A DNA stretch of 64,000 nt from Nocardioides oceani (GTDB lineage: Bacteria; Actinomycetota; Actinomycetes; Propionibacteriales; Nocardioidaceae): positions 956,060 to 1,020,059 of the forward strand of contig NZ_JAUHJQ010000001.1 of NCBI RefSeq assembly GCF_030412965.1, in the 5' to 3' direction. The translations under genes and the position numbers were made by a program. This document shows, piece by piece, positions 33,485 through 41,940 of this stretch. How positions within the stretch are numbered: the first letter of the stretch is position 1; each line of letters starts with the position of its first letter. A model generated the notes under the pieces. The model was not told the DNA's origin and searched no databases. It saw only the letters and a list, made by a program, of their open reading frames with translations.

Positions 33485-34318
33485 TCATCGGCCGAGGTTC
33501 TCGTCGAGGTACTCCACGCAGGCATCGTAGGTGCGGTCGATCCGCTCCTGGACGCTGCGGAAGTCGGTGGCGGCGCGCCAGGTGTCGTCGCGGCCCGAGG
33601 TGCCGCGCGCGGGGAGGACGTGCGCCTCGACGCCGGGCGGCAGCTCCTCGAGCTCGCGGTGGAACCGGTGCCGGCGGGCGATCTCGAACGAGACGCGCGC
33701 GACCTCCCAGGGCCGGCGCGGCACCCGCAGGGGGCGGTCGATCCGGCCGACCTGGAGCACGAAGACCCGGTCCGCGCCGAGGCGCACCGCCCGGGCCAGC
33801 GGGATGGAGTTGACGATGCCGCCGTCGAGGAAGTGCTCGTCGCCCACCTTCGCCGGCGGCAGCAGCCCGGGGACCGCCGCGCTCGCGACGACCGCGTCGA
33901 CCACCCGGCCGGAGTCGAACCAGTGCTCGGCGGCCCGCTCGATGCTCGCCGCGCACACCTGGAACCGGACCGGCAGCTCCTCGAAGGTGAGGTCGCCCAG
34001 CTCGTCGGCGAGCCGTTGCTCCAGCGGCCGGGCCGACCACAGGTGGGTGCCGGTGGAGACCGCGCGCCGGACCGTGCGCAGCGGCCGGTCGCCGTACACC
34101 TCGCGGGGCGCCTGCCGGGCGTCGTCCCACAGCCGGGTCATCCGCTCGACGACCGCCAGCGTGGGCTCCCGGGCCACCAGGGCGCCGTTGAGCGCCCCGA
34201 TGCTCGTGCCGAGGACCAGGTCGGGGGTGATGCCGCGCTCCAGGAGCGCCCGGAGCATCCCGACCTCGACGGCGCCGAGCACGCCACCGCCGCCGAGGAC
34301 GAACGCCGTCGTGGTCAT
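33485..34318 (-). CDS. Patatin-like phospholipase
   Basis: A 277-residue protein from ATG 34318. The oxyanion loop FVLGGGGVLGAVEVGMLRAL at the N-terminus, the nucleophile elbow GTSIGALNGALVA (GxSxG) and the catalytic Asp in FLDGGIVNSIPLARA (DGG) make the Ser-Asp dyad complete. Such RssA/YlbK-type proteins hydrolyse acyl esters in the cytoplasm or at the membrane. It sits between DUF3817 and acyltransferase genes on the same strand. Confidence 0.92.
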   Translation of the reverse strand: MTTTAFVLGGGGVLGAVEVGMLRALLERGITPDLVLGTSIGALNGALVAREPTLAVVERMTRLWDDARQAPREVYGDRPLRTVRRAVSTGTHLWSARPLEQRLADELGDLTFEELPVRFQVCAASIERAAEHWFDSGRVVDAVVASAAVPGLLPPAKVGDEHFLDGGIVNSIPLARAVRLGADRVFVLQVGRIDRPLRVPRRPWEVARVSFEIARRHRFHRELEELPPGVEAHVLPARGTSGRDDTWRAATDFRSVQERIDRTYDACVEYLDENLGR

Positions 34319-34342
34319 CGCCGCCTCCTCGAGCGGGGCGGG

Positions 34343-34762
34343 TCAGCCGTGGACCGGCTCGCCGAGCTGCGCCCGGACCCGCTCGGTCGCGCGGTGCTCG
34401 GCCCAGAAGCTGAGGATCGGGATCGTGCCGCAGATGAGGGTCACCAAGGTGAAGTTGAGGTCCCACGCGGCCCGGCGGGCCAGGAGGAACGCCATGATCA
34501 GGAAGATCATGTAGAGCCAGCCGTGGGCGACGCCGAGGTACTCGGTGATGGCCTCGCCGAGCTCCTGCGCGCCGGACCCGGCGGCGAAGAGGTCCGGGGT
34601 GCTGCCGAAGACGCCCCACATGCCGCTGCCGTCGAAGTTGGCGAGCGGCACGCCCACCAGGCACAGCACGATGAGCAGCACGCCGACGACGGTGGCCATG
34701 AACCGGTAGCGGGTCAGGGCGCTGTTGAGGCCGGGGTCGGTGCGCTCGTCGTCGTCGATCAC
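34343..34762 (-). CDS. DUF3817 family membrane protein
   Basis: A 139-residue protein from GTG 34762, overlapping the SURF1 stop by 4 bp (GTGA). It contains RYRFMATVVGVLLIVLCLVG (helix 1), GVAHGWLYMIFLIMAFLLAR (helix 2) and LNFTLVTLICGTIPILSFWA (helix 3), with the GxxHGxLY signature of DUF3817, a three-helix actinobacterial family found next to SURF1 or patatin genes. Function unknown; membrane located. Confidence 0.88.
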   Translation of the reverse strand: MIDDDERTDPGLNSALTRYRFMATVVGVLLIVLCLVGVPLANFDGSGMWGVFGSTPDLFAAGSGAQELGEAITEYLGVAHGWLYMIFLIMAFLLARRAAWDLNFTLVTLICGTIPILSFWAEHRATERVRAQLGEPVHG

Positions 34763-35532
34763 GACCTCGACGGTACCGGCTGCTCGGTGTCCTCCGGCTC
34801 CCGTGCCGGTGCCCGGCCGAGCTCGCGTGACCAGCGCCACCAGATGAACGCGGCGAAGGCACCGAAGACGAACCACTCGATGCCGTAGAGGAAGTTCTTC
34901 AGGCCGGTGAACGCCGAGGCCTCGGAGACCTGGTCGATCTCGGCGGGCGCCAGGCCGTCCAGCGGCTCCCGGGCCACGCCGAAGCCGCTGAAGAGGTCCT
35001 GGTCGACGTGCTGGACGAGGTCGGCGGTGCGCACCTGCGGCAGCACGTCGTCGGTGCGGTCGGGGTCGGTGGCGTTGCTGCCCTCGGTCGGCTGGAAGTA
35101 CGCCGCCAGCCGCACCGGCTCCGCGGCGGGCACCGGCGCCTCCTCCGGGGAGGGCGTCCAGCCGCGCACGACGTACAGCGCCGAGCCCTCGCCGCCCTCC
35201 ACCTCGAGCGGGGTGACGGCCCAGTAACCGGCCTGGCCGTCGTGCTCGCGACCCTCGACGTATACCGTCCCCCCCGGGATCCAGGTGCCGCCGACCTCGA
35301 CGGGGCGACCGACCATCGCGGCGGGGAACGGGTCGTCCGGGCCGATCACGTCGAGCAGCGGGACGGGCCTGACGTCGCTGAAGTCGGCGACCTCGGCCTC
35401 CCGGTGCGCCTGCCACGACTCCAGCTGCCAGACCCCGAGCCGGCCGGCCAGCGCGACCAGCACCACCGCCAGCAGGTGCCCTCCCCAGTAGCGCGGGGAC
35501 AAGGCGGCGGGCACCTCTCCAGGGTACGGCAT
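34759..35532 (-). CDS. SURF1 family protein (cytochrome oxidase biogenesis)
   Basis: A 257-residue protein from ATG 35532. An N-terminal membrane helix (GGHLLAVVLVALAGRLGVWQ) and a C-terminal one (GIEWFVFGAFAAFIWWRWSR) flank an extracytoplasmic domain. SURF1 signatures: LGVWQLESWQ after helix 1, GRPVEVGGTW, GYWAVTPLEV and LYVVRGWTPS. SURF1 helps insert heme a into cytochrome c oxidase. It is coupled to the DUF3817 gene by a 4-bp overlap, as in many actinobacteria. Confidence 0.92.
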   Translation of the reverse strand: MPYPGEVPAALSPRYWGGHLLAVVLVALAGRLGVWQLESWQAHREAEVADFSDVRPVPLLDVIGPDDPFPAAMVGRPVEVGGTWIPGGTVYVEGREHDGQAGYWAVTPLEVEGGEGSALYVVRGWTPSPEEAPVPAAEPVRLAAYFQPTEGSNATDPDRTDDVLPQVRTADLVQHVDQDLFSGFGVAREPLDGLAPAEIDQVSEASAFTGLKNFLYGIEWFVFGAFAAFIWWRWSRELGRAPAREPEDTEQPVPSRS

Positions 35533-35607
35533 GACCCAGGTCCCAGCCGGGGCGGAGGCGTCCGGGAGGCCGGCGCTCCGTCGGCGCTCGGTGGCGCTCG
35601 GTGGCGC

Positions 35608-36537
35608 TCAGTCGGCGCAGGCGGCGAACGGCATGGTCCGCGTGCGCACGAGCGCGGCGGCGACGACCGGGTCGACGACCTGGTAGCCCACGCGCCCGGA
35701 CGAGGGGTCGGCCACCCCGCGGCGGAACCCGTCGCTGAACGCCGGGCGGTTCCCCGGCCAGGTCTCGCCGAGCCGCATCCGGTCGAAGGCGTCGGACCGC
35801 AGCTCGCCGAGGCGGGCCGTCGCGAGCTGCCCCTGCAGCGCGACCGACCAGACCTCGAGCTCGTCGAGGTCGCCCGCGTCGACGCCGGCGGGCGGCTCCA
35901 CGCACCCACGCTCGACGTACGTCGCGTCCGCCGGCGATCCGGCGAGCGCCGCGACCGCGGGGTCGGCGGCCCACGACTGCGTCGCGTCGTCGGTCGCCCC
36001 GACCACGACCAGCCGGTCGGCCGCCCGCACCTCGGCGCCGGCCAGGGGGCCGACCCGGTCGCGGACCGCGCGCTCCACGGCGGTCATGTCGACGCCCAGC
36101 CGGAAGGACAGCACCCAGCCGGGCCCGTCGGGGCCGTCGAAGCGGGCCTCCCAGCGGACGTCGTCCTGGGTGAAGCCGTAGTCGCGGGCGAGCCGGGCGT
36201 CGGCCGGCCGCAGCTGGCCGTCGGTGAGCAGCGGCGCGGTGCGCCCGGCCCGCGCCCAGAAGTCGGCGCGGTCCGCGGCCGGCGAGCGGCCGGTGAGGTC
36301 CGGGACGCCCAGCTGCAGCCGGATGCGCTCGAGGTCGGTCACCGTCAGCGACGTCGCCGACGACGGCACGAGCGCCATCACCGCGGCCGCGGCCTCGTCG
36401 CGGACGTCGAACTCCGGGTCGGCCGTCGCGGTGGTGGTGGGCGCGGGCGGGGAGCCGGCCGGCTGGTCCTCGCTGCACGCGGCGAGGGTCGTGACCAGGA
36501 GGGCCACGGTCGCGCCCGCGGCGAGCCTGCTGATCAT
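35608..36537 (-). CDS. Putative lipoprotein, unknown function
   Basis: A 309-residue protein from ATG 36537. The signal peptide MISRLAAGATVALLVTTLAA ends in a lipobox with Cys at residue 21 (TLAACSED), so it should be a membrane-anchored lipoprotein. The mature part is Asp/Ala-rich and partly resembles solute- or ligand-binding domains, but no family is recognised. Its start is 33 bp from attL; before the element inserted, the tRNA-Ala 3' end would have been the upstream sequence on the same strand, so it may have relied on read-through from the tRNA promoter. Confidence 0.75.
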   Translation of the reverse strand: MISRLAAGATVALLVTTLAACSEDQPAGSPPAPTTTATADPEFDVRDEAAAAVMALVPSSATSLTVTDLERIRLQLGVPDLTGRSPAADRADFWARAGRTAPLLTDGQLRPADARLARDYGFTQDDVRWEARFDGPDGPGWVLSFRLGVDMTAVERAVRDRVGPLAGAEVRAADRLVVVGATDDATQSWAADPAVAALAGSPADATYVERGCVEPPAGVDAGDLDELEVWSVALQGQLATARLGELRSDAFDRMRLGETWPGNRPAFSDGFRRGVADPSSGRVGYQVVDPVVAAALVRTRTMPFAACAD

Positions 36538-36570
36538 GTCCGCTCTCCCCGCGGTGACTGCGACATCGGT

Positions 36571-36616
36571 GTGGAGCCTAGGGGACTCGAACCCCTAACC
36601 CCCTGCTTGCAAAGCA
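36571..36616. repeat. attL: 46-bp copy of the tRNA-Ala 3' half
   Basis: Identical to 53976-54021, from GTGGAGCCTAGGGG through CTTGCAAAGCA, covering the acceptor 3' strand, T-arm, variable loop and anticodon stem-loop of tRNA-Ala(TGC). Identity stops at both sides (T against G after position 36616). As the displaced tRNA tail it marks the left junction of the element. Confidence 0.93.
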
Positions 36617-36653
36617 TGTCGGGTCACCTCCCAAACTGTGATCAGCGGCTAAA

Positions 36654-36679
36654 ATTGCAGGTCAGAGGCGGCCTGCAAT
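36654..36679. repeat. Inverted repeat near attL, candidate recombination arm site
   Basis: ATTGCAGG (36654-36661) and CCTGCAAT (36672-36679) are perfect arms with a 10-bp spacer, 38 bp inside attL and upstream of the integrase. The CCTGC core recurs in the hairpin beside attR (53943-53972). It may bind integrase or excisionase, or be an operator for int. Confidence 0.4.
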
Positions 36680-36797
36680 GGACGGACTGTGCCATTCTTT
36701 CCCCCACGGGTCCCCCACGCCCTGCTGGTTAAGCATGGGGATCCGCCCGGGGTGGGCTCGGGGAACCTATCCCACAGACGGGGCGGGAGGTCTCGCG

Positions 36798-37976
36798 ATG
36801 GCACGAAGACGAGGTTTCGGCGAGGTCGAACGGCGCACCAGCCGGAGCGGTGTCTCCTATCGGGCGAGGTACGCCATGCCCGACGGCACGCGCTACTCGC
36901 GGAGCTTCGGCTCGAAGATGGACGCAGAGGCCTGGCTTTCGTCAGAGCGGGCGCTGATCGACCGGGACGAGTGGTCGCCGCCGGCCGCACGCAAAGCGGC
37001 CGCCGAACGGCGCGAGCGGGCGGCTGCGACCAACACGGTCCGCGCGTTCTCGAAGCGCTATCTCGCCGAGCGCGGGCTGCGGCCCAACACCGTGCGCGGC
37101 TACGAGTCGCTGCTCGCCTCGCGGATCCTCCCCTACTTCGGCGAGATGCCGCTCCGCGACGTGACACTCTCGGAGATCAAGGCCTGGCGCGCATCACTCA
37201 ATGAATCGACAGAGTCGACCAACGCGGCCGCGTACCGACCCCTGCGCTCGCTCCTGCAGGCGGCAGAAGAGGAGGAGTTGATCGTTCGAGCGCCGCCGAA
37301 GATCCGCGGGGCGAGCGGCGCGCCGGTGAAGCGCGTCGCGGTGCCTGCCACCTTCGACGAGCTCGCCGTGATCATCGACAAGATGCCCGAGCGCCTGAAG
37401 CTGCTCATCGTGCTCGCCGCATTCGCTGGCCTCCGCGAGGGCGAGCTGCTGGAGTTGCGGCGCTCCGACGTTGAGGGCGTCACCGGGCGAATCGATGTGA
37501 CCCGCAAGGTCGACAAGGACGCGAACCCGTCGGCCCACGGCGCCTGTCACCAATGCGGTCGCCCCGTCAGCGCTCCGAAGACGAGAAGCGGGATGCGCAC
37601 CGTGCATGTACCGCCGCCGTTCCTCAAGATGCTCCAGCAGCACCTGCTCGAGCACACCGCCGAAGGGCCGAACGGCCTGCTCTTCCACGGCGACCGGACC
37701 GACCACATGAGCGTCCGCTACCTGATGGACCGCTACCGTCCAGCCCGGGAGAAGGCCGGCCGCCCGGATCTGACGATCCACCATCTGCGTCACACCGCCC
37801 TGACGCTGGCCGGCCAGCACGGCGCTACGGCCGCCGAGCTCCAGGCCCGCGCGGGTCATGCGTCGCACGCCGCGATGGCGATCTACCAGCACGCCACTCT
37901 CGACCGCGACCGGTCGCTCGCCGAGAAGATCGGCGACACGTATGACGCTTGGCAGGCCTCCCGGAGGTCGGAATGA
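36798..37976 (+). CDS. int: Tyrosine integrase of the tRNA-Ala element
   Basis: A 392-residue protein. I start at ATG 36798 (MARRRGFGEVERR), with GGGAGG 7 nt upstream; the open frame extends toward attL but lacks a better start. An AP2-like arm-binding N-terminus (SYRARYAMPDGTRYSRSFGS), SAM-like core-binding domain (about residues 80-170) and catalytic domain follow: AFAGLREGELLELRRSDV (Arg I), PKTRSGMRTVHV, IHHLRHTALTLAGQHG (HxxR) and MAIYQHATLDRD (Tyr). An insertion with a CxxC pair (HGACHQCGRPVSAPKT) occurs in many actinobacterial integrases. It catalyses integration at tRNA-Ala. Confidence 0.93.
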   Translation: MARRRGFGEVERRTSRSGVSYRARYAMPDGTRYSRSFGSKMDAEAWLSSERALIDRDEWSPPAARKAAAERRERAAATNTVRAFSKRYLAERGLRPNTVRGYESLLASRILPYFGEMPLRDVTLSEIKAWRASLNESTESTNAAAYRPLRSLLQAAEEEELIVRAPPKIRGASGAPVKRVAVPATFDELAVIIDKMPERLKLLIVLAAFAGLREGELLELRRSDVEGVTGRIDVTRKVDKDANPSAHGACHQCGRPVSAPKTRSGMRTVHVPPPFLKMLQQHLLEHTAEGPNGLLFHGDRTDHMSVRYLMDRYRPAREKAGRPDLTIHHLRHTALTLAGQHGATAAELQARAGHASHAAMAIYQHATLDRDRSLAEKIGDTYDAWQASRRSE

Positions 37977-38049
37977 GCCTGATGTCGGCAGTTCAAGAAA
38001 GATCGGTGCCACACCGTGGCACGAAATCAGCGAAGCAGAGGAACGCGCG

Positions 38050-39696
38050 ATGAGTCCCGACGAGATGCACGCGCTCCTCACCAGCCTGATCGACGGCTGG
38101 GAGAACGAGGTCGTCGAGTTCAAGGAGGCGGCCCGCCAGTACTCCGCCGACAAGACCGGCGAATACGTCTCTGCGCTGAGCAATGAGGCCAACTTGCGCG
38201 GTGCTCACTCCGCTTGGCTCGTCTTCGGCGTGTCCAACTCCCGACAGGTCACCGGAACGACGCACCTCGAGAGCGTCGAGAAGCGCCAGTCCCTGAAGCA
38301 CCACGTCCAGCAGTCGATCGACCAGGGCCTCACGATCCGCGAGATCTATGAGGTCGAGCGTGACGGCAAGCGTGTGCTCCTCCTAGAGATCCCGGCGGCA
38401 CCACTGGGCATCCCGATCTCATGGAAGGGCGACTACCGCGCACGGGCCGGCGAAAGCCTCGTGCCGCTGTCTTTGGACAAGCAAGACGAGATCCGTAAGC
38501 AGACCATCAACACGGACTGGACCGCCGAGGTCATTCCGAACGCGACCCTCGATCACTTGGATCCGGACGCCATCTTGCGTGCTCGGCAGGGCTTCGCAGA
38601 GCGGTACCCGCGCCTGGCGGACCGGATCCACAGCTGGGACGACGCGACCTTCCTCGACAAGGCGCGGCTCACGCTGGACGGCGGCATCACTCGTGCTGCG
38701 ATCCTGCTGCTGGGTAAGAACACAGCCACCCATCTGGTGAGCCCGCACCCGGCGGAGCTCACGTGGAAGCTGACCGGAGCGGAGTCAGCGTACGAGCACT
38801 TCCAGACGCCGTTCCTGCTGACCGCGACCGCGTTGGCGAAGCGGATCCGGAACGTCCAGCTGCGGCTACTTCCGCCCGACGAGCTCATCTACCGCGAGAT
38901 CAGCAAGTACGACGAGCGCAGCGTTCTCGAGGCCCTCTACAACTGCATCGCGCACCAGGACTATCGGCAGCGCTCGCGCGTGATCGTCACAGAGCACATC
39001 GATCGCGTCGAGTTCATCAGCGTCGGCGAGTTCTTCGACCGCGCACCCGAGGACTACATGCTCAGTGAGCGGGTGCCACGCAGCTATCGGAATCCGTTCC
39101 TGGTCACAGCCATGACCGAGCTCAACCTCATCGACCACCTTGGCAGCGGCATCCAGCGGATCGTCGCTGACCAGCGTCGCCGGTTCTTACCGATGCCTGA
39201 CTACGACCTCAGTGACCCGACCGAGGTGAAGCTGACGATCCACGGCGCGGTCATCGACGAGGCCTATACGCAGCTGATGATGGTCCGCACGGACCTGCCG
39301 CTGGAGGACGTGCTGGCTCTGGACCGGGTTCAAAAGAAGATGCCGGTCACCAAGGAAGCCGTCGCCCGGCTGCGCCGCGCGCACCTCATCGAGGGCCGGA
39401 GCCCCAACCTTCACGTCTCATCGGTCGTCGCGGCTGCGACGGACACGATGGCCGCTTACGTCCGCACCCGAGCCCAGTCGGACGACTTCTACGCCAAGCT
39501 CGTCATGGATTACCTCACCGTCGCTGGGGAGGCGAGCCGACGGGACATCAACGAGTTGCTCTGGGACAAGCTGAGCGACGCCCTCGATGACAGCCAGAAG
39601 CGGAACAAGGTCATGAACCTGCTGACGAAGATGCGTCGGAACGCCCAGATCCGCAACGCTGGCACGAGGTCGAAGCCTCGCTGGATGCTTGCTTAA
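38050..39696 (+). CDS. AlbA_2/Schlafen-like ATP-binding protein
   Basis: A 548-residue protein from ATG 38050 with AGAGGAA upstream. The N-terminal AlbA_2 (SLFN AAA_4) domain has ENEVVEFKEAARQY, LSNEANLRGAHSAWLVFGVS and IPISWKGDYRARAGESLVPL. A HATPase_c_4-like segment with EALYNCIAHQDYRQRSRVIV and LIDHLGSGIQRIV follows, and the C-terminal ~150 residues are winged-helix (AYVRTRAQSDDFYAKLVMDY). This family is usually annotated as an ATP-binding transcriptional regulator; Schlafen-like members have been linked to phage defence and tRNA cleavage. It lies 73 bp after int on the same strand. Confidence 0.82.
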   Translation: MSPDEMHALLTSLIDGWENEVVEFKEAARQYSADKTGEYVSALSNEANLRGAHSAWLVFGVSNSRQVTGTTHLESVEKRQSLKHHVQQSIDQGLTIREIYEVERDGKRVLLLEIPAAPLGIPISWKGDYRARAGESLVPLSLDKQDEIRKQTINTDWTAEVIPNATLDHLDPDAILRARQGFAERYPRLADRIHSWDDATFLDKARLTLDGGITRAAILLLGKNTATHLVSPHPAELTWKLTGAESAYEHFQTPFLLTATALAKRIRNVQLRLLPPDELIYREISKYDERSVLEALYNCIAHQDYRQRSRVIVTEHIDRVEFISVGEFFDRAPEDYMLSERVPRSYRNPFLVTAMTELNLIDHLGSGIQRIVADQRRRFLPMPDYDLSDPTEVKLTIHGAVIDEAYTQLMMVRTDLPLEDVLALDRVQKKMPVTKEAVARLRRAHLIEGRSPNLHVSSVVAAATDTMAAYVRTRAQSDDFYAKLVMDYLTVAGEASRRDINELLWDKLSDALDDSQKRNKVMNLLTKMRRNAQIRNAGTRSKPRWMLA

Positions 39697-39831
39697 CTCC
39701 AACTCACGTGTCATCACGTATGTACAGACCCAAGCACATGGCGACCCTATATCCCCAGGTCAGCGCCGTCTTCCTTACTTTCCGAGCGTGTTTCTAAGTA
39801 ACGTCGGCGCCCGAGGTGGTGACCGGGTACC

Positions 39832-41295
39832 TCAGCGCGGGCGCCGGTCGACAGCACGCGCAGTCGACGCGACAGCGAAGTCGACGCTTTTGATCTCACC
39901 CCACCGGAGCCGCGCGGCACCGGCGAGGAGCGAGAGCACCGTCAGGGTGTCGCTGTTGGCCGGCGGCGGCGAGAACCGGTCGTGGCCGCTGCGCCAGCCG
40001 ATCGCGAACAGCAGGTTGCTGATCTCGCTGCGCCAATCCTCGGGCGGGGTTCCGCTGCCGACTACGGCGAGCGCCATCCATCCCGCGTGGCGCTCGGCGT
40101 CCCTGCTACCCAAGGGCAGTCGACCGACGATGTGCTGCCAGAGCGTCAACGGATCCTGCCCACACTTCCTGGCAGCGGCGGTAGGGGCGAGCCGGCCCTT
40201 GCGGACGCTGACCAGGCCGAGGGCGCGGGCAGTTGTGCGGATCTCGGCGGCGGGGTAGGTGAGGTCCTCGCGGTTGGCCTTGCCGATCCACCAGTCGGCG
40301 ATGCCGGTGCGTTCGGCGATCTGCTCGACAACCCTGGGCGGCAGGTAGCCCGCGGCGGTCAGCGCGACGCCGTCGCCGATGATGTCGAGGAAGGTGCGGT
40401 AGGTCTCGGTGACCCGAGCCGCCTCCGCCTCGGTGACCTCGGTCGGCCCGTGGGAGAACGGCCGGCCGAGCACCTCCCGCAGCAGGCGGATCCCACGTCG
40501 TTCGAGGTGCTCGGCCAGCTCGGCCAGCTCCCCGGTCACCGCGACGGGCTCGGCGACCGCGATCGCCAGAGCGGCGTTGGCCTCCTCGACGTCGAAATGA
40601 TCGGGGTGCCAGTCGATCGGCAACCAGTCGTGCGCGTGCGCGGCGTTGTCGAAGACCCCGGGGAGGTGCGCATCGTCGTACCCGCTGCGGACCCAGACCG
40701 CCAGCTCCTCGTAGCCGCCGACGCCACCGCAGTCCTCGGGCGGACACGCCATCCGACCGCCGGTGCAACGCGCCGTCGACGGTGGCTCCTCGAGCACCGC
40801 CTCTACCACCAACTGGTGGTCCCAGCCGTCGCCGAAGTCGTACTCGTACCAGATCTCGTCGCCCTTCGCGGTGACGAGCTGGTCAAGTCGTACGTCGTCC
40901 TCGAGTGTCCCGTCCTCGCCCTCCTCGAGGTCGAAGTGCGTGACGAAGAACGGCGAGCGGTGGTCGTGGCCAGTCCGGAAACGGTGCAGGTGGCTGTCGG
41001 ACCACCCCATCGCCGCCTGGATCACGTCATGAAGCCGCGGCAGGGCGAGGTCACCGGGCAGCTCGAGGCGTCGCCACACCGGCGGCTTCGCGCCACGCAG
41101 GTCCAGGCGCACCCGGAAGCCGCGGACCTCGCGCGGGACCGGGAGCAGCGTGGGCGCCTCGTCGCGCTTCAGCCTGTCGAGGATGCTGGTCACCTGCCCG
41201 CTCATCAGCGCGTCGAGGAGCGTCTTGTTCTCCTCCGGGCTGGCGCCGGCCATCAGCTGCTTCACCAGGTGCTGGACGTCGGACGGTTCGGCCAC
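39832..41295 (-). CDS. Plasmid pRiA4b ORF-3 family protein
   Basis: A 487-residue protein from GTG 41295. The central PRiA4_ORF3 domain is clear: VRLDLRGAKPPVWRRLELPG, LHDVIQAAMGWSDSHLHRF, YEYDFGDGWDHQLVVEAVLE and RCTGGRMACPPEDCGGVGGY, with Cys residues that may hold a metal. The N-terminal ~45 residues are helical. The C-terminal ~230 residues are helical, with repeats seen in other long members. The family is widespread on plasmids and integrative elements and has no established function. It is convergent with the AlbA_2 gene. Confidence 0.85.
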   Translation of the reverse strand: MAEPSDVQHLVKQLMAGASPEENKTLLDALMSGQVTSILDRLKRDEAPTLLPVPREVRGFRVRLDLRGAKPPVWRRLELPGDLALPRLHDVIQAAMGWSDSHLHRFRTGHDHRSPFFVTHFDLEEGEDGTLEDDVRLDQLVTAKGDEIWYEYDFGDGWDHQLVVEAVLEEPPSTARCTGGRMACPPEDCGGVGGYEELAVWVRSGYDDAHLPGVFDNAAHAHDWLPIDWHPDHFDVEEANAALAIAVAEPVAVTGELAELAEHLERRGIRLLREVLGRPFSHGPTEVTEAEAARVTETYRTFLDIIGDGVALTAAGYLPPRVVEQIAERTGIADWWIGKANREDLTYPAAEIRTTARALGLVSVRKGRLAPTAAARKCGQDPLTLWQHIVGRLPLGSRDAERHAGWMALAVVGSGTPPEDWRSEISNLLFAIGWRSGHDRFSPPPANSDTLTVLSLLAGAARLRWGEIKSVDFAVASTARAVDRRPR

Positions 41296-41335
41296 GACAG
41301 ACAGTCAATCACCGTCGACTCGACGCTCTGCCGCA

Positions 41336-41533
41336 TCACCACCGTGCTGAGGGGATCTGCCGAGGTGCGGCCTCCAGGTCCTCGAGCTTGATCCGGATGG
41401 CTCGCTTGCCGCAGCGGTACGCCGGGAGCGTGCCGGCGGCGATCCAGCGCCGGATCGTCTTGACCGAGACCGACATGCACTCCGCTGCTTCGTCCAGGCT
41501 CAGGTAGACCGGGACGGCGCGTCGCTCAGCCAT
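41336..41533 (-). CDS. Excisionase-family HTH protein
   Basis: A 65-residue protein from ATG 41533 (MAERRAVPVYLSLDEAAECM). VYLSLDEAAECMSVSVKTIR, then RWIAAGTLPAYRCGKRAIRI and KLEDLE, is the HTH_17/Xis fold. It overlaps the preceding HTH gene by 8 bp on the same strand. The pair mirrors the two overlapping HTH genes at 17201-17703 in the tRNA-Leu island, in the same order. A role as excisionase or replication/transfer control protein is likely. Confidence 0.78.
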   Translation of the reverse strand: MAERRAVPVYLSLDEAAECMSVSVKTIRRWIAAGTLPAYRCGKRAIRIKLEDLEAAPRQIPSARW

Positions 41534-41765
41534 CGGAACGCACCTCCACCCGCGCGACCGTGGCGGAGGCAAGGAAGCGTCGGGCCTCGGCGACGGTGAT
41601 GTAGAGCCGGCCGACGCCTTGGAAGCGCGTCCAGCGTGGGCCGATGCCGCGTCGGCGCCAGTCGCGGACGGTGCGCTGCGGGGTGCGGATGAGCTCGCAG
41701 AACTCCTCGAACAGGATCAGGTTGTTGTCGTCCCAGTCGTCGGGGATGCCGATGGGTGTCACCAT
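41526..41765 (-). CDS. Small winged-HTH DNA-binding protein
   Basis: A 79-residue protein from ATG 41765 with AAAGGCG upstream; the longer frame to 41891 lacks a ribosome site. FEEFCELIRTPQRTVRDWRR and GIGPRWTRFQGVGRLYITVA match the protein at 17201-17449 (FCSLARTPQGTVRSWQARGI; GPRFWRFNGTGRLYTT). It overlaps the downstream Xis-like gene by 8 bp. This family is common in actinobacterial integrative elements; it probably binds DNA at att or a promoter. Confidence 0.7.
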   Translation of the reverse strand: MVTPIGIPDDWDDNNLILFEEFCELIRTPQRTVRDWRRRGIGPRWTRFQGVGRLYITVAEARRFLASATVARVEVRSDG

Positions 41766-41940
41766 CACGTCGCCTTTCGCCGTGGCCGCCGACGGATTCG
41801 GCGGCTCCTTCTTGGAGAAGCGACATCGGGTCCAACGGTTCGGACACCCCTGATAGCCGCTGTTGTCGAGACCCGGGCCTCTCCTGGTCACCTAGGTCCT
41901 CCGGGCTGCTGCGGGCGATCACTCGGCGCGAGGAAGTTGG

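Noticed and set aside
34343..36478. A single 711-codon minus-strand frame spanning three genes
   Set aside because: Only its last ~140 codons (DUF3817) are real. The rest lies out of frame over SURF1 and the lipoprotein, both of which have clear motifs in other frames.
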